64,000 nucleotides of DNA from Diplonema japonicum (taxonomy: Eukaryota; Euglenozoa; Diplonemea; Diplonemida; Diplonemidae). The stretch covers positions 186,001 to 250,000 of the forward strand of contig OZ025673.1 in assembly GCA_964019335.1 (NCBI GenBank), written 5' to 3'. Below, piece by piece: positions 36,080 to 46,000 of the stretch. The translations under genes were made by a program, and so were the position numbers. The notes beneath the pieces were generated by a model. It made no database searches. It was not told where the DNA came from and saw nothing but the letters and a program-made list of their open reading frames with translations. The number at the start of each line of letters is the position of its first letter. Position 1 is the first letter of the stretch.

Positions 36080-36430
36080 TTATGTGGAGAGGGAAATCCT
36101 CTCGATCTCGGTGTCTCCCCAGAGCTTCATTTGACATGCGAGGCGAACGTCTTTTCTGAAATCCTTGCCGAAATACTTCTTCTCCTTCTCGGATGCTTGT
36201 ACCAACCTGTCCCTTTTGACGGTCACCCTGCAGTGGCCGCACTCGGCGTTTTTGCAGTTGAACGGGACACCTAGCCACTCTGCGTCTTTGATGATCTTTT
36301 TCAAAGGCGCCACACGCAATTCTTCATCTTCACACAACAGCTTTACAGTCGGCTGTGAGACAGCGGCGTAGACAGCCCTGCTGAGGAAGGATGGAGAGGG
36401 TGTCCCCATCGACGCTGGTAGGGAGGCCAT
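36080..36430 (-). CDS. 2Fe-2S ferredoxin-like protein
   Basis: The 116-residue product contains a plant-type 2Fe-2S ferredoxin fold. The cluster ligands are visible as C-x4-C-x2-C in FNCKNAECGHCRV (near residue 60) and a fourth Cys 31 residues later in the canonical RLACQ. The preceding strand-helix (VKLLCEDEELRVAPLKKIIKD) matches the fold start. The first 28 residues are rich in Ser, Ala and Pro (MASLPASMGTPSPSFLSRAV) and could be a short targeting peptide. Ferredoxins pass single electrons to partners such as reductases or Fe-S assembly proteins. The final segment KLWGDTEIERISLST replaces the usual ferredoxin tail. The partner is unknown. Confidence 0.85.
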   Translation of the reverse strand: MASLPASMGTPSPSFLSRAVYAAVSQPTVKLLCEDEELRVAPLKKIIKDAEWLGVPFNCKNAECGHCRVTVKRDRLVQASEKEKKYFGKDFRKDVRLACQMKLWGDTEIERISLST

Positions 36431-36617
36431 TCGCGATTTTTCTCACCCACCTCCCCCCCTCCTCACCTTTTTTTTTTTTTCATTTATAAAAACAGAGCGC
36501 TGTGAAGAATAAAAACTACTTTTTTTTTTTTTTTTTTAAACCAACCGCCCAAAGGAATTTAGCAAGATTATTTTTAGGCAGAGGCAATGAATGAGAGATT
36601 GTGTGTAAATATGAAAT

Positions 36618-37139
36618 TCAATTTAGAGCCTTGTTTATCTCAGCGGCACGAGACTCGCACACCTGCACGTATTGAGCGTTAATACGCTTGCAATCACGCA
36701 GGCCGGTGTGCGTTGTGAGTAAGTTGTCGAATATTTTAATGTGGGACAACGCCATCAACGGGGCGTGGGCAGGGGCTGCGGAGTTCATGTCGTTGTGGTG
36801 GGGCAAATGACTGGCAAGTTGTTTGACTTTAAGAGAGACAGTGTCCAGCCGTGCACACTGGGCTTCTATCCGGGTGGCCACCTCGCTACAAAGTGCCTGG
36901 AGAGCCCTTGAAACGGAGTTGCACCACTCCTGAACTATTTCTGCTGCGGTAGCCTCTTTGGTCTCAGTACTTTGAGGTGGGTTCTGAATGAGACGGGTCT
37001 TCTTAATCTTGAGTTTCTTTCCCCCCGCTGCTGCCTCCTGAACCTCCATCTTCAGGTGGTCGTGCTTTCGCTTAGCCTTTTCAAACCTAACAGCACACTC
37101 TATTAGTTTTACGAAGTCACTCGTGATCGCTGCTTGCAT
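36618..37139 (-). CDS. Hypothetical helical protein, 173 residues
   Basis: The frame from ATG 37139 (MQAAITSDFVKLIECAVRF) is mostly helical: a first helix pair, a basic patch (GGKKLKIKKTRLIQ), then AAEIVQEWCNSVSRALQAL, a coiled region (RIEAQCARLDTVSLKVKQL) and a C-terminal helix. No membrane span or signal. The pattern would suit a component of a coiled-coil complex such as a kinetochore, tether or small flagellar assembly, but no family is identified. The upstream spacer is homopolymer-rich. Confidence 0.5.
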   Translation of the reverse strand: MQAAITSDFVKLIECAVRFEKAKRKHDHLKMEVQEAAAGGKKLKIKKTRLIQNPPQSTETKEATAAEIVQEWCNSVSRALQALCSEVATRIEAQCARLDTVSLKVKQLASHLPHHNDMNSAAPAHAPLMALSHIKIFDNLLTTHTGLRDCKRINAQYVQVCESRAAEINKALN

Positions 37140-37777
37140 TTTATTTTCGTTTTTTTTTTTTCTTTTTGTCACTTTGCATAAAAGCTGTGGTTTTTTTTAT
37201 TAAAAAAAAAAAAAAAAAGGTAAGAAAAAAAAAATAAAAGTTGGGTTAGCCAAGAAAAAAAAAGAAAATGCACTAAACGAGAGGGGTGGGGGAAGGGGTT
37301 GAACAAAAAAAAAAAAAAAAAAGAAATGTGGGCAAAAAAAAAAGAAGAAAGAGACGAGGGTAAAGGATAAGAGGGATAGCCGTGTCTAGAAATAAATATC
37401 TTTTTTTTTTCTTCTTCCTTGTTTCATTTATTCTTTAAACAAAATGAAGAAATATAGAGAGTACAAAAGAATACAAAAGAGTGGGGGCCGATAAAAGTCT
37501 GCTATTAGGTTAGCTTTTTTTATCCCATCCTGCCCCCCCCCCCCCCCCCCCGCCCCCTCCCTCTCTTTGTGTAAAAAAAAAAGAGAAAAAAAATCTTATG
37601 TTAAAACAAATAGTTTCACACTGTTTATATCCCTCTTCTCCTTTCCTCTGTTACACACTTTAAAAAAGAAAACCGTTAAAAAATTATTTATAAGGAAATA
37701 AAAGATAAAAAAAAGGAAATCTCTAATGTTTTTTTTTCATTTTCCACCCCCCCCCATTTTTTTCTTTTTTTGTAATT
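37140..37777. other. Homopolymer-rich spacer
   Basis: About 640 bases of A-runs and T-runs plus a 19-base C-run near 37534-37552 on the plus strand (a G-run on the transcribed strand). No exon-like island with splice signals was found here. Confidence 0.5.
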
Positions 37778-38239
37778 TTATTTCGCTTCTTCTTCAGCAC
37801 CTTCCTCCTTCTTCTTCTTCTCAGCTTCCTTGGCTTCCTTTTCCTTCTCTTTTTCCTTTGCTTCTTCTTCTTCCTTGAGCTTTTTCTCCTCCTCTTCGCT
37901 CTTCAGGCGTTTCATATCAAATTTGTTGAGGATCAAGTTGTGCAGGGCTACCACAGACCGAAGCAGCGACCCGAGGTATGTCACCATCGTTTGATCATTC
38001 ACCTCAGTTGCCACTGCAGAGCTGTGGCGTATCAAGTGCAGAGACGGGAGGGAGTTAAAGATGTCTTGGATATAATACCTATGTTTTTTTTTTTTTAAAT
38101 ATTTATTTTCCACCCTCTTCATACAAAATGTTATGGTTTAAGGGGAGCTTCCCAGACACGACCATTTCCATGTAGTCTTTTATCTCGGTCAGCTTCGCGG
38201 CGATGGCCTTCATTCCATTTATCTTCTCCTTCACCTGGG

Positions 38240-38272
<33 letters not shown>

Positions 38273-39004
38273 CCCCCCTCCAAAAACCTGCGTTGCCAGC
38301 GATGAAACAGTGTAGTCCTGTATGTCCCTCAGAAGATGCACCACCCCGATTTCCTCCATCGGCGAGCACCGCAGCGTTGTGTTAAGGTGGGTAAACGTCA
38401 TCTGCGGTCCGGAGGTTTCATTCTCAATTTGCTCGACCGCCTTGTACGCCTACGGATTTTTTTTTTTTTTTTTTTTTTTTTTTCCCCCTTCTCCCCCACA
38501 GACCGTGCAAGGCATGCTCTCGGCAACATTGTCCTCTTCGACTCGGATGATGATGTAGACGGGATGGGCTGTGTAGTTTCTGACAAGCTCGTGGATCTCC
38601 ATGTCGTTCTGCTTAAGCTTGGGCCCGGTGCTGTACCAGCCTACTATGGCCTCCTTGGAGTTCACCTTTTTGAACATTGCGAACATGTCCTCAAGGTAGT
38701 GCTGGTCGAAGTACCAGATGGACGGGTTCTTGACGTCTTCTTCAAAAGGAACGGCGAAGGAGTTTGTGCAGTGAACCTTGCCGTTGACGTTGTGTCCCAG
38801 TAGCACGCCGACTACCCTCTTCCCGGCGCTCTTCGCGGCGAGCCTTGTGTAGTGGTCTACCGTGGACAGCAATGGCAAGCTGTGCATGAACACGTCGCTG
38901 GGCTCCTTCACCACCTCCACCTCAACCTCCACCTCTGCCTCATCGTCTTTTGCATCCAACCTCTCATCGTCCTTCGCAGGCTTCTCATCCTTTGCCGCGC
39001 CCAT
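37778..39004 (-). CDS. PSMD7: 26S proteasome non-ATPase subunit RPN8/PSMD7
   Basis: Four exons (38504-39004, 38288-38449, 38125-38234, 37778-38078) give 357 residues; introns are 54, 53 and 46 bases. The MPN domain is clear: RVVGVLLGHNVNGKVHCTN, SFAVPFEEDVKNPSIWYFD, VNSKEAIVGWYSTGPKLKQN, matching RPN8 of other eukaryotes nearly word for word. Exon 2 supplies GVVHLLRDIQDYTVSSL, exon 3 LPLNHNILY, exon 4 DIFNSLP and NDQMV-like NDQTMVTYLGSLLRSVVAL. RPN8 pairs with the deubiquitinase RPN11 in the proteasome lid and lacks the catalytic JAMM metal ligands itself. The Lys/Glu-rich tail is also typical. An acidic Val-Glu repeat near residue 25 is a local addition. Homology fixes each splice site, so this gene anchors the intron rules used elsewhere. 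Confidence 0.95.
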
Positions 39005-39357
39005 TTTTTTCTCCTTTTTTTTTTCTCCCCCTTTTTTTGTTGTTGTATCCGGTCTTTGAATTGGAGAGGGGGAGGAGAAAGAAAAAACAGAATGAGAATG
39101 GGAAAAAAAAAAAGAGGTAACTAACACACACGGAAGGATGAGGAGAATAAAAAAAAAAAGAGTAGGTCCCCCTTTTTTAAGTACTTTTTTCTTTTTTTTG
39201 ATATTAAAAAAGAAAGAACATCACCATGCCATAGATGGGGGAAAAAAAAAGGCGGGGGGAACCCTATGTCGGTGTACGGATGGGAGGGAACAAGTGTGGC
39301 AGAAGGCCTTGAAGACACTTCTTCGCTTTCGTTGAACCCAAATATAATATCCCCCGC
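39005..39357. other. Spacer between RPN8 and old yellow enzyme genes
   Basis: About 350 bases with A/T-runs and one mixed island near 39255-39355 that lies directly beyond the upstream gene's stop and is probably its 3' untranslated region. No other feature was seen. Confidence 0.45.
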
Positions 39358-40575
39358 TCAGAGCTTTGAAGCTTTCAACGAGGTGCCAACGGAGTCCTGG
39401 GGGAGGGTTTCGTAGCCATTTGTGGTACCGCTGCTGTACTCGGCCCAAGTGGGGTAGTCTGTGTAGCCCTTGTCAGGCCCACCGTAGAATGTAGCGCGCA
39501 CGTACTTGCTGAGGGGTGTTCCTGAGCGGAGCCTCTCGGGGAGGTCGGGGTTCGAGATGAACCATCGCCCAAAGGCGATCATGTCGTAGGTGCCCTTGGC
39601 GCAGGCCTCCTCCGCAGAGTTGGGAGTGAAACCACCAGCGCCCATCAATGTCCCTGTGTACACCTGCCGGTAGATGTCTCCGTTGATGAGGGGGATCGTG
39701 AAACCAGGATCCTTCTCCGGGGTGTCATCGTACTTGCCCATGGCCCAGCGTGGCTCAGACAAAAGCAGGTAAGCAAGCTTGAACCGGTTCAGCCCCCTCA
39801 CGGCTGTGGTGTACGTTGCGACAGGGTCCGCATCTGTGGCCCCGTGGTAGGTGACGGAGTCGGCCTTCGTGGGGGACAGGCGGACAGCAACACGCGAGGA
39901 GCCTAGCTCCGTGCACAGAGCGTCGGTCACTTCCCATAGAAGACGCGCCCTGTTCTCCGCAGAGCCGCCGTACGCATCGGTTCTCTTGTTAGTACTGGAA
40001 CACAAGAACTGGTCAAGAAGGTAGCCATGCGCAGAGTGGATCTCCACACCGTCGAATCCCGCTGCGATGGCGTTCCTCCCCGCCTGCACGTATGTTGCAA
40101 CGAGTTCCTTCATCTCGCTTGTCTCCAGTGCTCTAGGGGCAACCGCAGGCTGCGGTCCTTTGAACGTTCTCACCTTTCCACTCCACGCTACAGCTGACGC
40201 TCCCACAGGCCCCGTCCTGTCCTTCATCAGGGGGTGCTCGTTGTACGTGGGGTGGCTGATCCTCCCCATGTGCCATAGCTGGCAGAAGATCTTGCCCCCC
40301 TTCGCGTGCACAGCGTCTGTTACCGCACTCCACGCAATGGTCTGGTCGTGCGTCCAGATCCCCGGCACCTGCGGGATCCCCACGGCATCGGGCGAGATGC
40401 AGGTTGCCTCTGTTATGAGCAGCCCACCCGCCGATGCTCTCTGCGCGTAATATTCAACAGCATTAGCGCCCGGTGCAAGCGTCTCCGCGACAGCACGCAT
40501 CCTGGTGAGGGGCGCCATGGCAACCCTGTGCTTGAGGGCCATGTGCCCAACTTGGATGCTGTTGAACAACGACAT
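39358..40575 (-). CDS. Old yellow enzyme family NADH:flavin oxidoreductase
   Basis: The 405-residue protein is an FMN-dependent TIM-barrel ene-reductase. The start at 40575 follows CATGCAG and TGCAG acceptor candidates by 9-14 bases. Family landmarks are VAMAPLTRMRA at the N-terminus, FCQLWHMGRISHP near residue 100, GFDGVEIHSAHGYLLDQFL near 180 with the active-site region, the ENRARLLWEVTDAL helix, and GGFTPNSAEEA plus DMIAFGRWFISNPDLPERL near the C-terminus, which bind the FMN phosphate. These enzymes reduce alpha,beta-unsaturated carbonyls using NAD(P)H; trypanosome relatives make prostaglandin F2-alpha and activate nitro drugs. The physiological substrate here is unknown. No targeting signal is seen, so a cytosolic location is likely. 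Confidence 0.9.
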   Translation of the reverse strand: MSLFNSIQVGHMALKHRVAMAPLTRMRAVAETLAPGANAVEYYAQRASAGGLLITEATCISPDAVGIPQVPGIWTHDQTIAWSAVTDAVHAKGGKIFCQLWHMGRISHPTYNEHPLMKDRTGPVGASAVAWSGKVRTFKGPQPAVAPRALETSEMKELVATYVQAGRNAIAAGFDGVEIHSAHGYLLDQFLCSSTNKRTDAYGGSAENRARLLWEVTDALCTELGSSRVAVRLSPTKADSVTYHGATDADPVATYTTAVRGLNRFKLAYLLLSEPRWAMGKYDDTPEKDPGFTIPLINGDIYRQVYTGTLMGAGGFTPNSAEEACAKGTYDMIAFGRWFISNPDLPERLRSGTPLSKYVRATFYGGPDKGYTDYPTWAEYSSGTTNGYETLPQDSVGTSLKASKL

Positions 40576-40733
40576 CTTCTTTGCCTGCACTGCATGAGGA
40601 CAACGCCCTGATCCGAAAACCAGCAACAAAAGAAAAATAAACTATGATGGGGGAGAAGCGTTTTTTTAGCAACGAACAAAAAACTAAAACGCGACCTCAT
40701 GTAAATGAAGCCCTTCCCCTAGACATTAAAAAA

Positions 40734-41525
40734 CTATACTGTGTACGGTTCCTTCACTATGTTATCGTAGAGGGGGTGGTAGGATGCGGGACCGGGGAGG
40801 CGGCGCTGCCTTCGGAGGTCCATGCCGCACACGACTTGAGTGAGGTTACGGTGTGAGACAGGGATACGAACTGGCAGGCGCGCAGTGCTAGGGGGGTGAA
40901 AGATGTAAGACCCAGGGCCAGGGTTAGGATCGGGCTTGTATTTATCTAAATCACGAATAACTCTACTAAAAGCACCCCCTCTTGCCCGTGGGGGTGAGGG
41001 GATGATATAAGTGCCAGGAGCAGGCTGTTTGGACAGTGTCGCAAAGGGCCTTCCATCAAGGTTCTCTTTCCACTGTCTGCCGCTGTTTTGGAGTCGGGCA
41101 CATGGGCTGAAGGAGGACTCGTTGGCGTCCCACAGGCGGGGGACCCGGTAGCTTGCAGGGCCTGGCAGTGTGCTGCCCTTGTCATACTCCCTGAGGCTGT
41201 GCTGATTGTTGACATTAATCATGTTTAGGTGTCTTGGTTTCTTCGCACCGAAGGCGACTCTCTTCTCGTCTTTTGAAGCCTCGTCTTGCTCTTTGTTGTT
41301 GGCGTACCACCCTGGGCCAGGGAAGTCATTTCGCAAATCGTCTTCGTTCAGCGCCCGTCGGTTGTCCTTCGAGATTGCGTGCCGCTTCGTCGATCGAACA
41401 GCAGGGGGCTGCGGGTGGTACGCCCCTGGTCCAGGAATGTCACCGACCTGTCCATTGTTCTGCGGGCAACAAAATCTCTTCAAATTCGCATCCTTGAGAA
41501 ATGTCCTTTCCGCCTTGCTGAACAT
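40734..41525 (-). CDS. ODF3-like sperm-tail PG-rich repeat protein
   Basis: The 263-residue protein carries six PG-rich repeat cores along its length: PGPGAYHP, PGPGWYANN, PGPASYRVP, PAPGTYIIP, PGPGSYIFHP and PGPASYHP. This STPGR/SHIPPO repeat is found in proteins associated with outer dense fibres in sperm and with axonemal or subpellicular microtubules in protists, including microtubule inner proteins. The spacing (about 35-45 residues) is typical. The protein is basic, with no signal or membrane span. It supports the view that the organism builds motile flagella. The upstream neighbour is CCDC113, another ciliary gene. Its ATG lies next to a G-run on the sense strand. Confidence 0.85.
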   Translation of the reverse strand: MFSKAERTFLKDANLKRFCCPQNNGQVGDIPGPGAYHPQPPAVRSTKRHAISKDNRRALNEDDLRNDFPGPGWYANNKEQDEASKDEKRVAFGAKKPRHLNMINVNNQHSLREYDKGSTLPGPASYRVPRLWDANESSFSPCARLQNSGRQWKENLDGRPFATLSKQPAPGTYIIPSPPRARGGAFSRVIRDLDKYKPDPNPGPGSYIFHPPSTARLPVRIPVSHRNLTQVVCGMDLRRQRRLPGPASYHPLYDNIVKEPYTV

Positions 41526-41658
41526 CCCCCCCCCCCCCCCCCCGCCCTTGTTTCCTGCACGTGTTTATTTTATGGAAAAAAGGGGGAGAGAGAAATAGTG
41601 GAAACCAAAGACTGAACATTCTTTTTTTTTCAAAAAAAACCAATACCCCCCCTTTTTT

Positions 41659-42909
41659 TTACATTACAGGTATCCCTGCAGAGGTCATCCTCGTGCTGTC
41701 CTCTTTTTTTTTCAGGGTGCGGAGCTGCTGCACGATTACCTTTTTCTGTCCTTCTGCGATCTCCATTTTCCTGGTCCAGTTGGCCGCGGCCTTTTCGAGT
41801 TCATAGAGCTGGGTTTTTTTTTTTTTTTTTTTTTTTTTTTCCCTCCAAAATACCTCAGCTTTCTGTTGTATGTAGTCTTCCACTTTAGGTACCTTGACAG
41901 CTTCGTGTTGGAGACGAAGCGCGACGTTTTTTCGCTCTGCGGCCTCGCGCTCCTGGACCACGTGTTGGATGTTCTTCTGAAGCGACTCGAGGTGGCCTTG
42001 CTTCAGAGCGATTTCTTTTTTGAGAATGGTTTGCTCCTGGGTGTACTTGTTGAGCTTCTCTGTGAGCGTGTTCATCGTCTGCACAGTGTTCCCGGTAGTC
42101 AGCTTCAGCTTCACGAGCTCTTTGTTCTTCTGCTCGATGCGTTCAAGGAACTGCTGGTTTTCAATCTTCAACTGGTCGAAGTCAATGGGCGCAAGCACCT
42201 CACCCATGTCCTCTCGCTGCTTCAGCTGATGCTCATGTTTGCTTATCTGAGATTTCAAGGCCGAGTGTTTCCCGCGTAGCTTTGCGGTATGCCGTTCCTT
42301 CTCCTTCAGTTTTTCCTCGAAATATTTCAACAGTTTCTCTGCCACAATGTTCCTGTCGCCTACTTCTCTGTTGAAGTCGAATGAGTCTTTCCTCGTCTCC
42401 GCAATTCGTACCTCGGCTTCCTCTATGCACGCTCTGATCAGTTCTAAAGACCTTTCCATGTCCTTATCCTCTCGTTCTTTTTCTTTCTTTAAGTTCTCCA
42501 TCTCCGAGTTTACGATGTGCTGCTTGTCGTCTAAGGATAGCAATATGTCTTTTTGTGTGCTGCTTTGTCTCCTTCCTTTGGTATGGCCCTTCTGACGGGT
42601 CTTGGCAGGCACGCCTTGTTGTTGGCCCGACTCCATGAAGCTTTCCAACCCGTAGCTTGCGACGTAGTCGTCTCCGTATTCCCCTACTTCCCGCCCGCCC
42701 GCCATTTGCTGGTCCTGCTGTCTTTTATAGTATTTTTTGAAACACTCCAGTTCCTCTTCCAGCAAATCGTTGTCGCCCACGAGCAAGTCGAACTCCTCTT
42801 GGACCCTCCCTGTGTCTGCGAGGTCCATGTCATCCACCGACATGTACTCATCCTTCCCATTCCTGTACAGCTTACAGGTCGACAACATCTGCGCGCCTGT
42901 CTTCGTCAT
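41659..42909 (-). CDS. CCDC113: CCDC113 homologue, ciliary coiled-coil protein
   Basis: Two exons (41854-42909 and 41659-41808) join across a 45-base intron (GTATTTTGGAGGG, A-run, CCCAG) to give 401 residues. The start at 42909 follows a TACATACAG acceptor by 13 bases. The coiled-coil core matches CCDC113 of animals: RNIVAEKLLKYFEEKLK, then FDQLKIENQQFLERIEQKN, KLKLTTGNTVQTMN and, across the splice, YIQQKAELYELEKAAANW. CCDC113 works with CCDC96 in the axoneme at the base of the nexin-dynein regulatory complex and in ciliary assembly. The last exon adds RKMEIAEGQKKVIVQQL, also conserved. Retaining the intron would replace this by a poly-Lys insert. N-terminal 90 residues are less conserved and acidic. 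Confidence 0.9.
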   Translation of the reverse strand: MTKTGAQMLSTCKLYRNGKDEYMSVDDMDLADTGRVQEEFDLLVGDNDLLEEELECFKKYYKRQQDQQMAGGREVGEYGDDYVASYGLESFMESGQQQGVPAKTRQKGHTKGRRQSSTQKDILLSLDDKQHIVNSEMENLKKEKEREDKDMERSLELIRACIEEAEVRIAETRKDSFDFNREVGDRNIVAEKLLKYFEEKLKEKERHTAKLRGKHSALKSQISKHEHQLKQREDMGEVLAPIDFDQLKIENQQFLERIEQKNKELVKLKLTTGNTVQTMNTLTEKLNKYTQEQTILKKEIALKQGHLESLQKNIQHVVQEREAAERKNVALRLQHEAVKVPKVEDYIQQKAEVFWREKKKKKKKKTQLYELEKAAANWTRKMEIAEGQKKVIVQQLRTLKKKEDSTRMTSAGIPVM

Positions 42910-43081
42910 CTTTGGAACGAACCTGTATGTACGCATTAAATCAGATAAATGGTTGCGGCGGTTAATACATATGATCGTGATGAGTTGGTAGCAGAAGGAA
43001 AAGAGGGGGTGGGGGGGGAGGGGAGGGGGGGTGATGCGGAATTATTTCTCTCTTTTTTTCTCTCTCCGTAGAAAAGAAACA

Positions 43082-46000
43082 CTACTTCATGAACCCTGCG
43101 ATGTCCTCGCCTGTGAGCTGCGAGCATGTCTTCACCAAGTCCACCGCCAGCTTGCTGACCGACGGGTCGTCATCGTCGAGTGCCTCGGACAGCGTCTGCA
43201 GCAACTCTGCGATGACGGCAGCAGCGAACTCCTGGCCCACACCGACGTACAGAGCCTTGAGGGTACCCAGAGCAGTGTGCCTCACGATAGGGTCGTTGGA
43301 GAATCTGTACACCCCAATGACCTGCTTCTGTATCTTATTCCACAGCTGCCTGTCCTCCACATCCAAGCACAGCCTCACCAACAGCGGTCTAATCAGGTCT
43401 TCGCACACCTGCGAGTACCCGGACACCTGCGTCACGTCCTCATCACTAAATGCTAGCTGTTGGGTGTCGTTGTTACGTGGCATAGCCATCTCCCATACCT
43501 CCCTGTCAAGCTCCGACTTGTTCCCCAACTGATGGATTGCGGTGGTGATCATTAACATCGCCAACTCGCTGTTTCTTGCGATCACCTGATCGTGTGGTTT
43601 TCTTTTTTCTAAAGCACTGCATACCGTGTCGCTGTCGTCCTCAACACAAGTCTTCATGAGCTGCACAGCAAGCACCGTAGCGGTGACAGCCATGATGGTG
43701 GGCTTCTTGTACCCCCTGATGGTGTCCACGTACTCACACAGTTGGGGGAGGAATGTTCTAAACATAGGGCAGAACAAGGTGCCAAGCGCAGCCTGCATTC
43801 TGGTGATAACGACGCAGAAGGCCACCAGTTGCCTCTGGTCGGAGAGGGCAGCGTTTTCGCGATCGTACGCGAAGACAGGCGACTCGATCTGCAGGCGTGT
43901 GTGTGGGGTTGATGGTGGCTGAACATACCGCTCCAAGACACAGCGTCAACCTCTTGGCGTCCAGCTTCATAGCCAGAGCAGTGATGGCGTCACCCATGGA
44001 CTTCAGAACAGGTATCTGAACAAGACCTTCTTCCGTGTACGCCTTCATGCTGGACACAACAACGCCCATCATAACCTCCATGCGCGACAGGACCTGAGTG
44101 GGTGGGCGTACTATGGTGTAACATACCTCGTTCATGGGTGTCTCTGTGATGATCTCGCCCACCGCAGCCCACAGCATGGGGTGCGAGGCAGCCTCCGTTG
44201 ACATCGAACTCAGCGTCTGTATTATTTAGTTCGGTTTAATAATTTGTGCATACCGCAGTCACGGACGGGAAGAGCAGCCTTGCCTCGGCGTGTTTGATCA
44301 GCGCCTTCAGCAGTTTCTCGGAGTGCTCGGGGGCGACCGTCACTGTGCCCGCAGCAGTCGCGATCTTGAGCAGCGGGGTGAAGTAGGGGGACATGTAGCG
44401 CGAGATGGAGGTGATGATCTTTGCAAAAGAAGAGCAGCAGCTCTGAATAAGCAGCCGGAGGGCCGGCTTGGGGGTGGCGAAACCGCACTTGGAGGCAACA
44501 GCGACAGACTCGTCACACACCTCAAGCAACAGTGGGATTACAACAGGGAGATGTTCCAACGTGAGGGCCTCGATCTCGTGGCAGATGTGACCGAAGGTGA
44601 GCAACGCAGATGAAGCCACAGCCATGCCTGGCGCCTCGGACCTCTGGATGCAAGGGATGTACTGCTTCACCAATCGGGAGAGGGGCGGCAGGAAGTGCGC
44701 AAAACTCCTGGGGTGGTAAGGGGCGAGGTACCTTGCAAGGATCTCCAGTGTCCACAGCGATGACTGGATACCAATGGCATCGACTGTTGCATCGTCTTGG
44801 CTGCCAGCAGGCTTTTCTGTGTTCATCGTGGTGGCTGCGTCGATGGCGTCCTTCAGCTCGGGGAGCATCGTGATGAAGCAGTGCATCTCCTTGTCGCTCA
44901 TGTTCGAGCCGTAGTTGTCAAGCTTGCTGTTGAACAGCTTCAGGCCAAGCGCGCGGAGCTCCATGCTGCCATCCTCCAGAAGCGTGCGAGTAGCAGCAAC
45001 GAAGACTGCAATGGGCATGACGTCGATGGCTGCCACGAGAAGCTGCTTCACACGCTGCACACACGAGATCCTCAAGTCGAACAGATCCTCTTCGATACCC
45101 ACATCGGCCTTCTCAGCATCGGACAGTGTGCTGCTGGCCTCGTCGTCTTCATCCTCCTCTTCTTCCTCCTGACTCTCAGGCATAGCCTGGTCCTCCTCAT
45201 CATCAGTGTCGTCTGTGCCTGTCGGGGCGTGCTCTTTGTACATCTGCAGCAAGCACATGAACAGGTCGCTGAAGCTGAGGTAGTACTCCGGCTCGTCGTC
45301 CTCCACCTCCTCTTCGTCAAGCACCTTGTCGATGAACTCATCGCTCACCATGTGGCGCAGTGAGAACAGTACGACCCTCAGTGTGATCTGCTCGGACGAC
45401 AAGCTCGACGGGTGGCAGTCGCTCAGAGCATTCAGAAGCTTTTCTTCCTCCGGGGCAGCCACGCTGTCGGAGACTGTCAGGTGGAGCAGCTTGTTCAGAG
45501 CAACAAGCTGGTAGTGAATATTGCAGCGCGACAGAAGCTTGTGGCAGGCAGAGAGAGCCGCCTCGTTGATGCCCCTGCGCGAAGCATAGCTGTACAGCAC
45601 GATGTGGATGAGCGTGACAAGAGTGTTGCCGTCCTTCGAATGGAGCATCCCAGGGATGAGGTTCGTGAGCATCTCGTCAAGCAGGTCGTCGACATCAGGC
45701 ACACCGACGGCGGTCACCACAAATCGAAGGCACGATGTGTACACCACCTTCGGGTCCACCCCCATCAGGGACTTGAACACCTTGAGCCCTTCTTTCCTTG
45801 TAGCGCTCGAAGTGCTTATCAACACCTCCACAAATTCTTCAAAGTCAACCATGAATACGCCATTAACAGATTTCAGTGCTTCGTGTTTCCTGTCTTTCGC
45901 AGTGATTTTGGGGATAAGGGTGTCCATGTGGGGATTCTCGACCCCCTTTGCACACACTGCCACCTCTGCTGCGCAGTTTGCAAGAATCGTGACGAACAGG

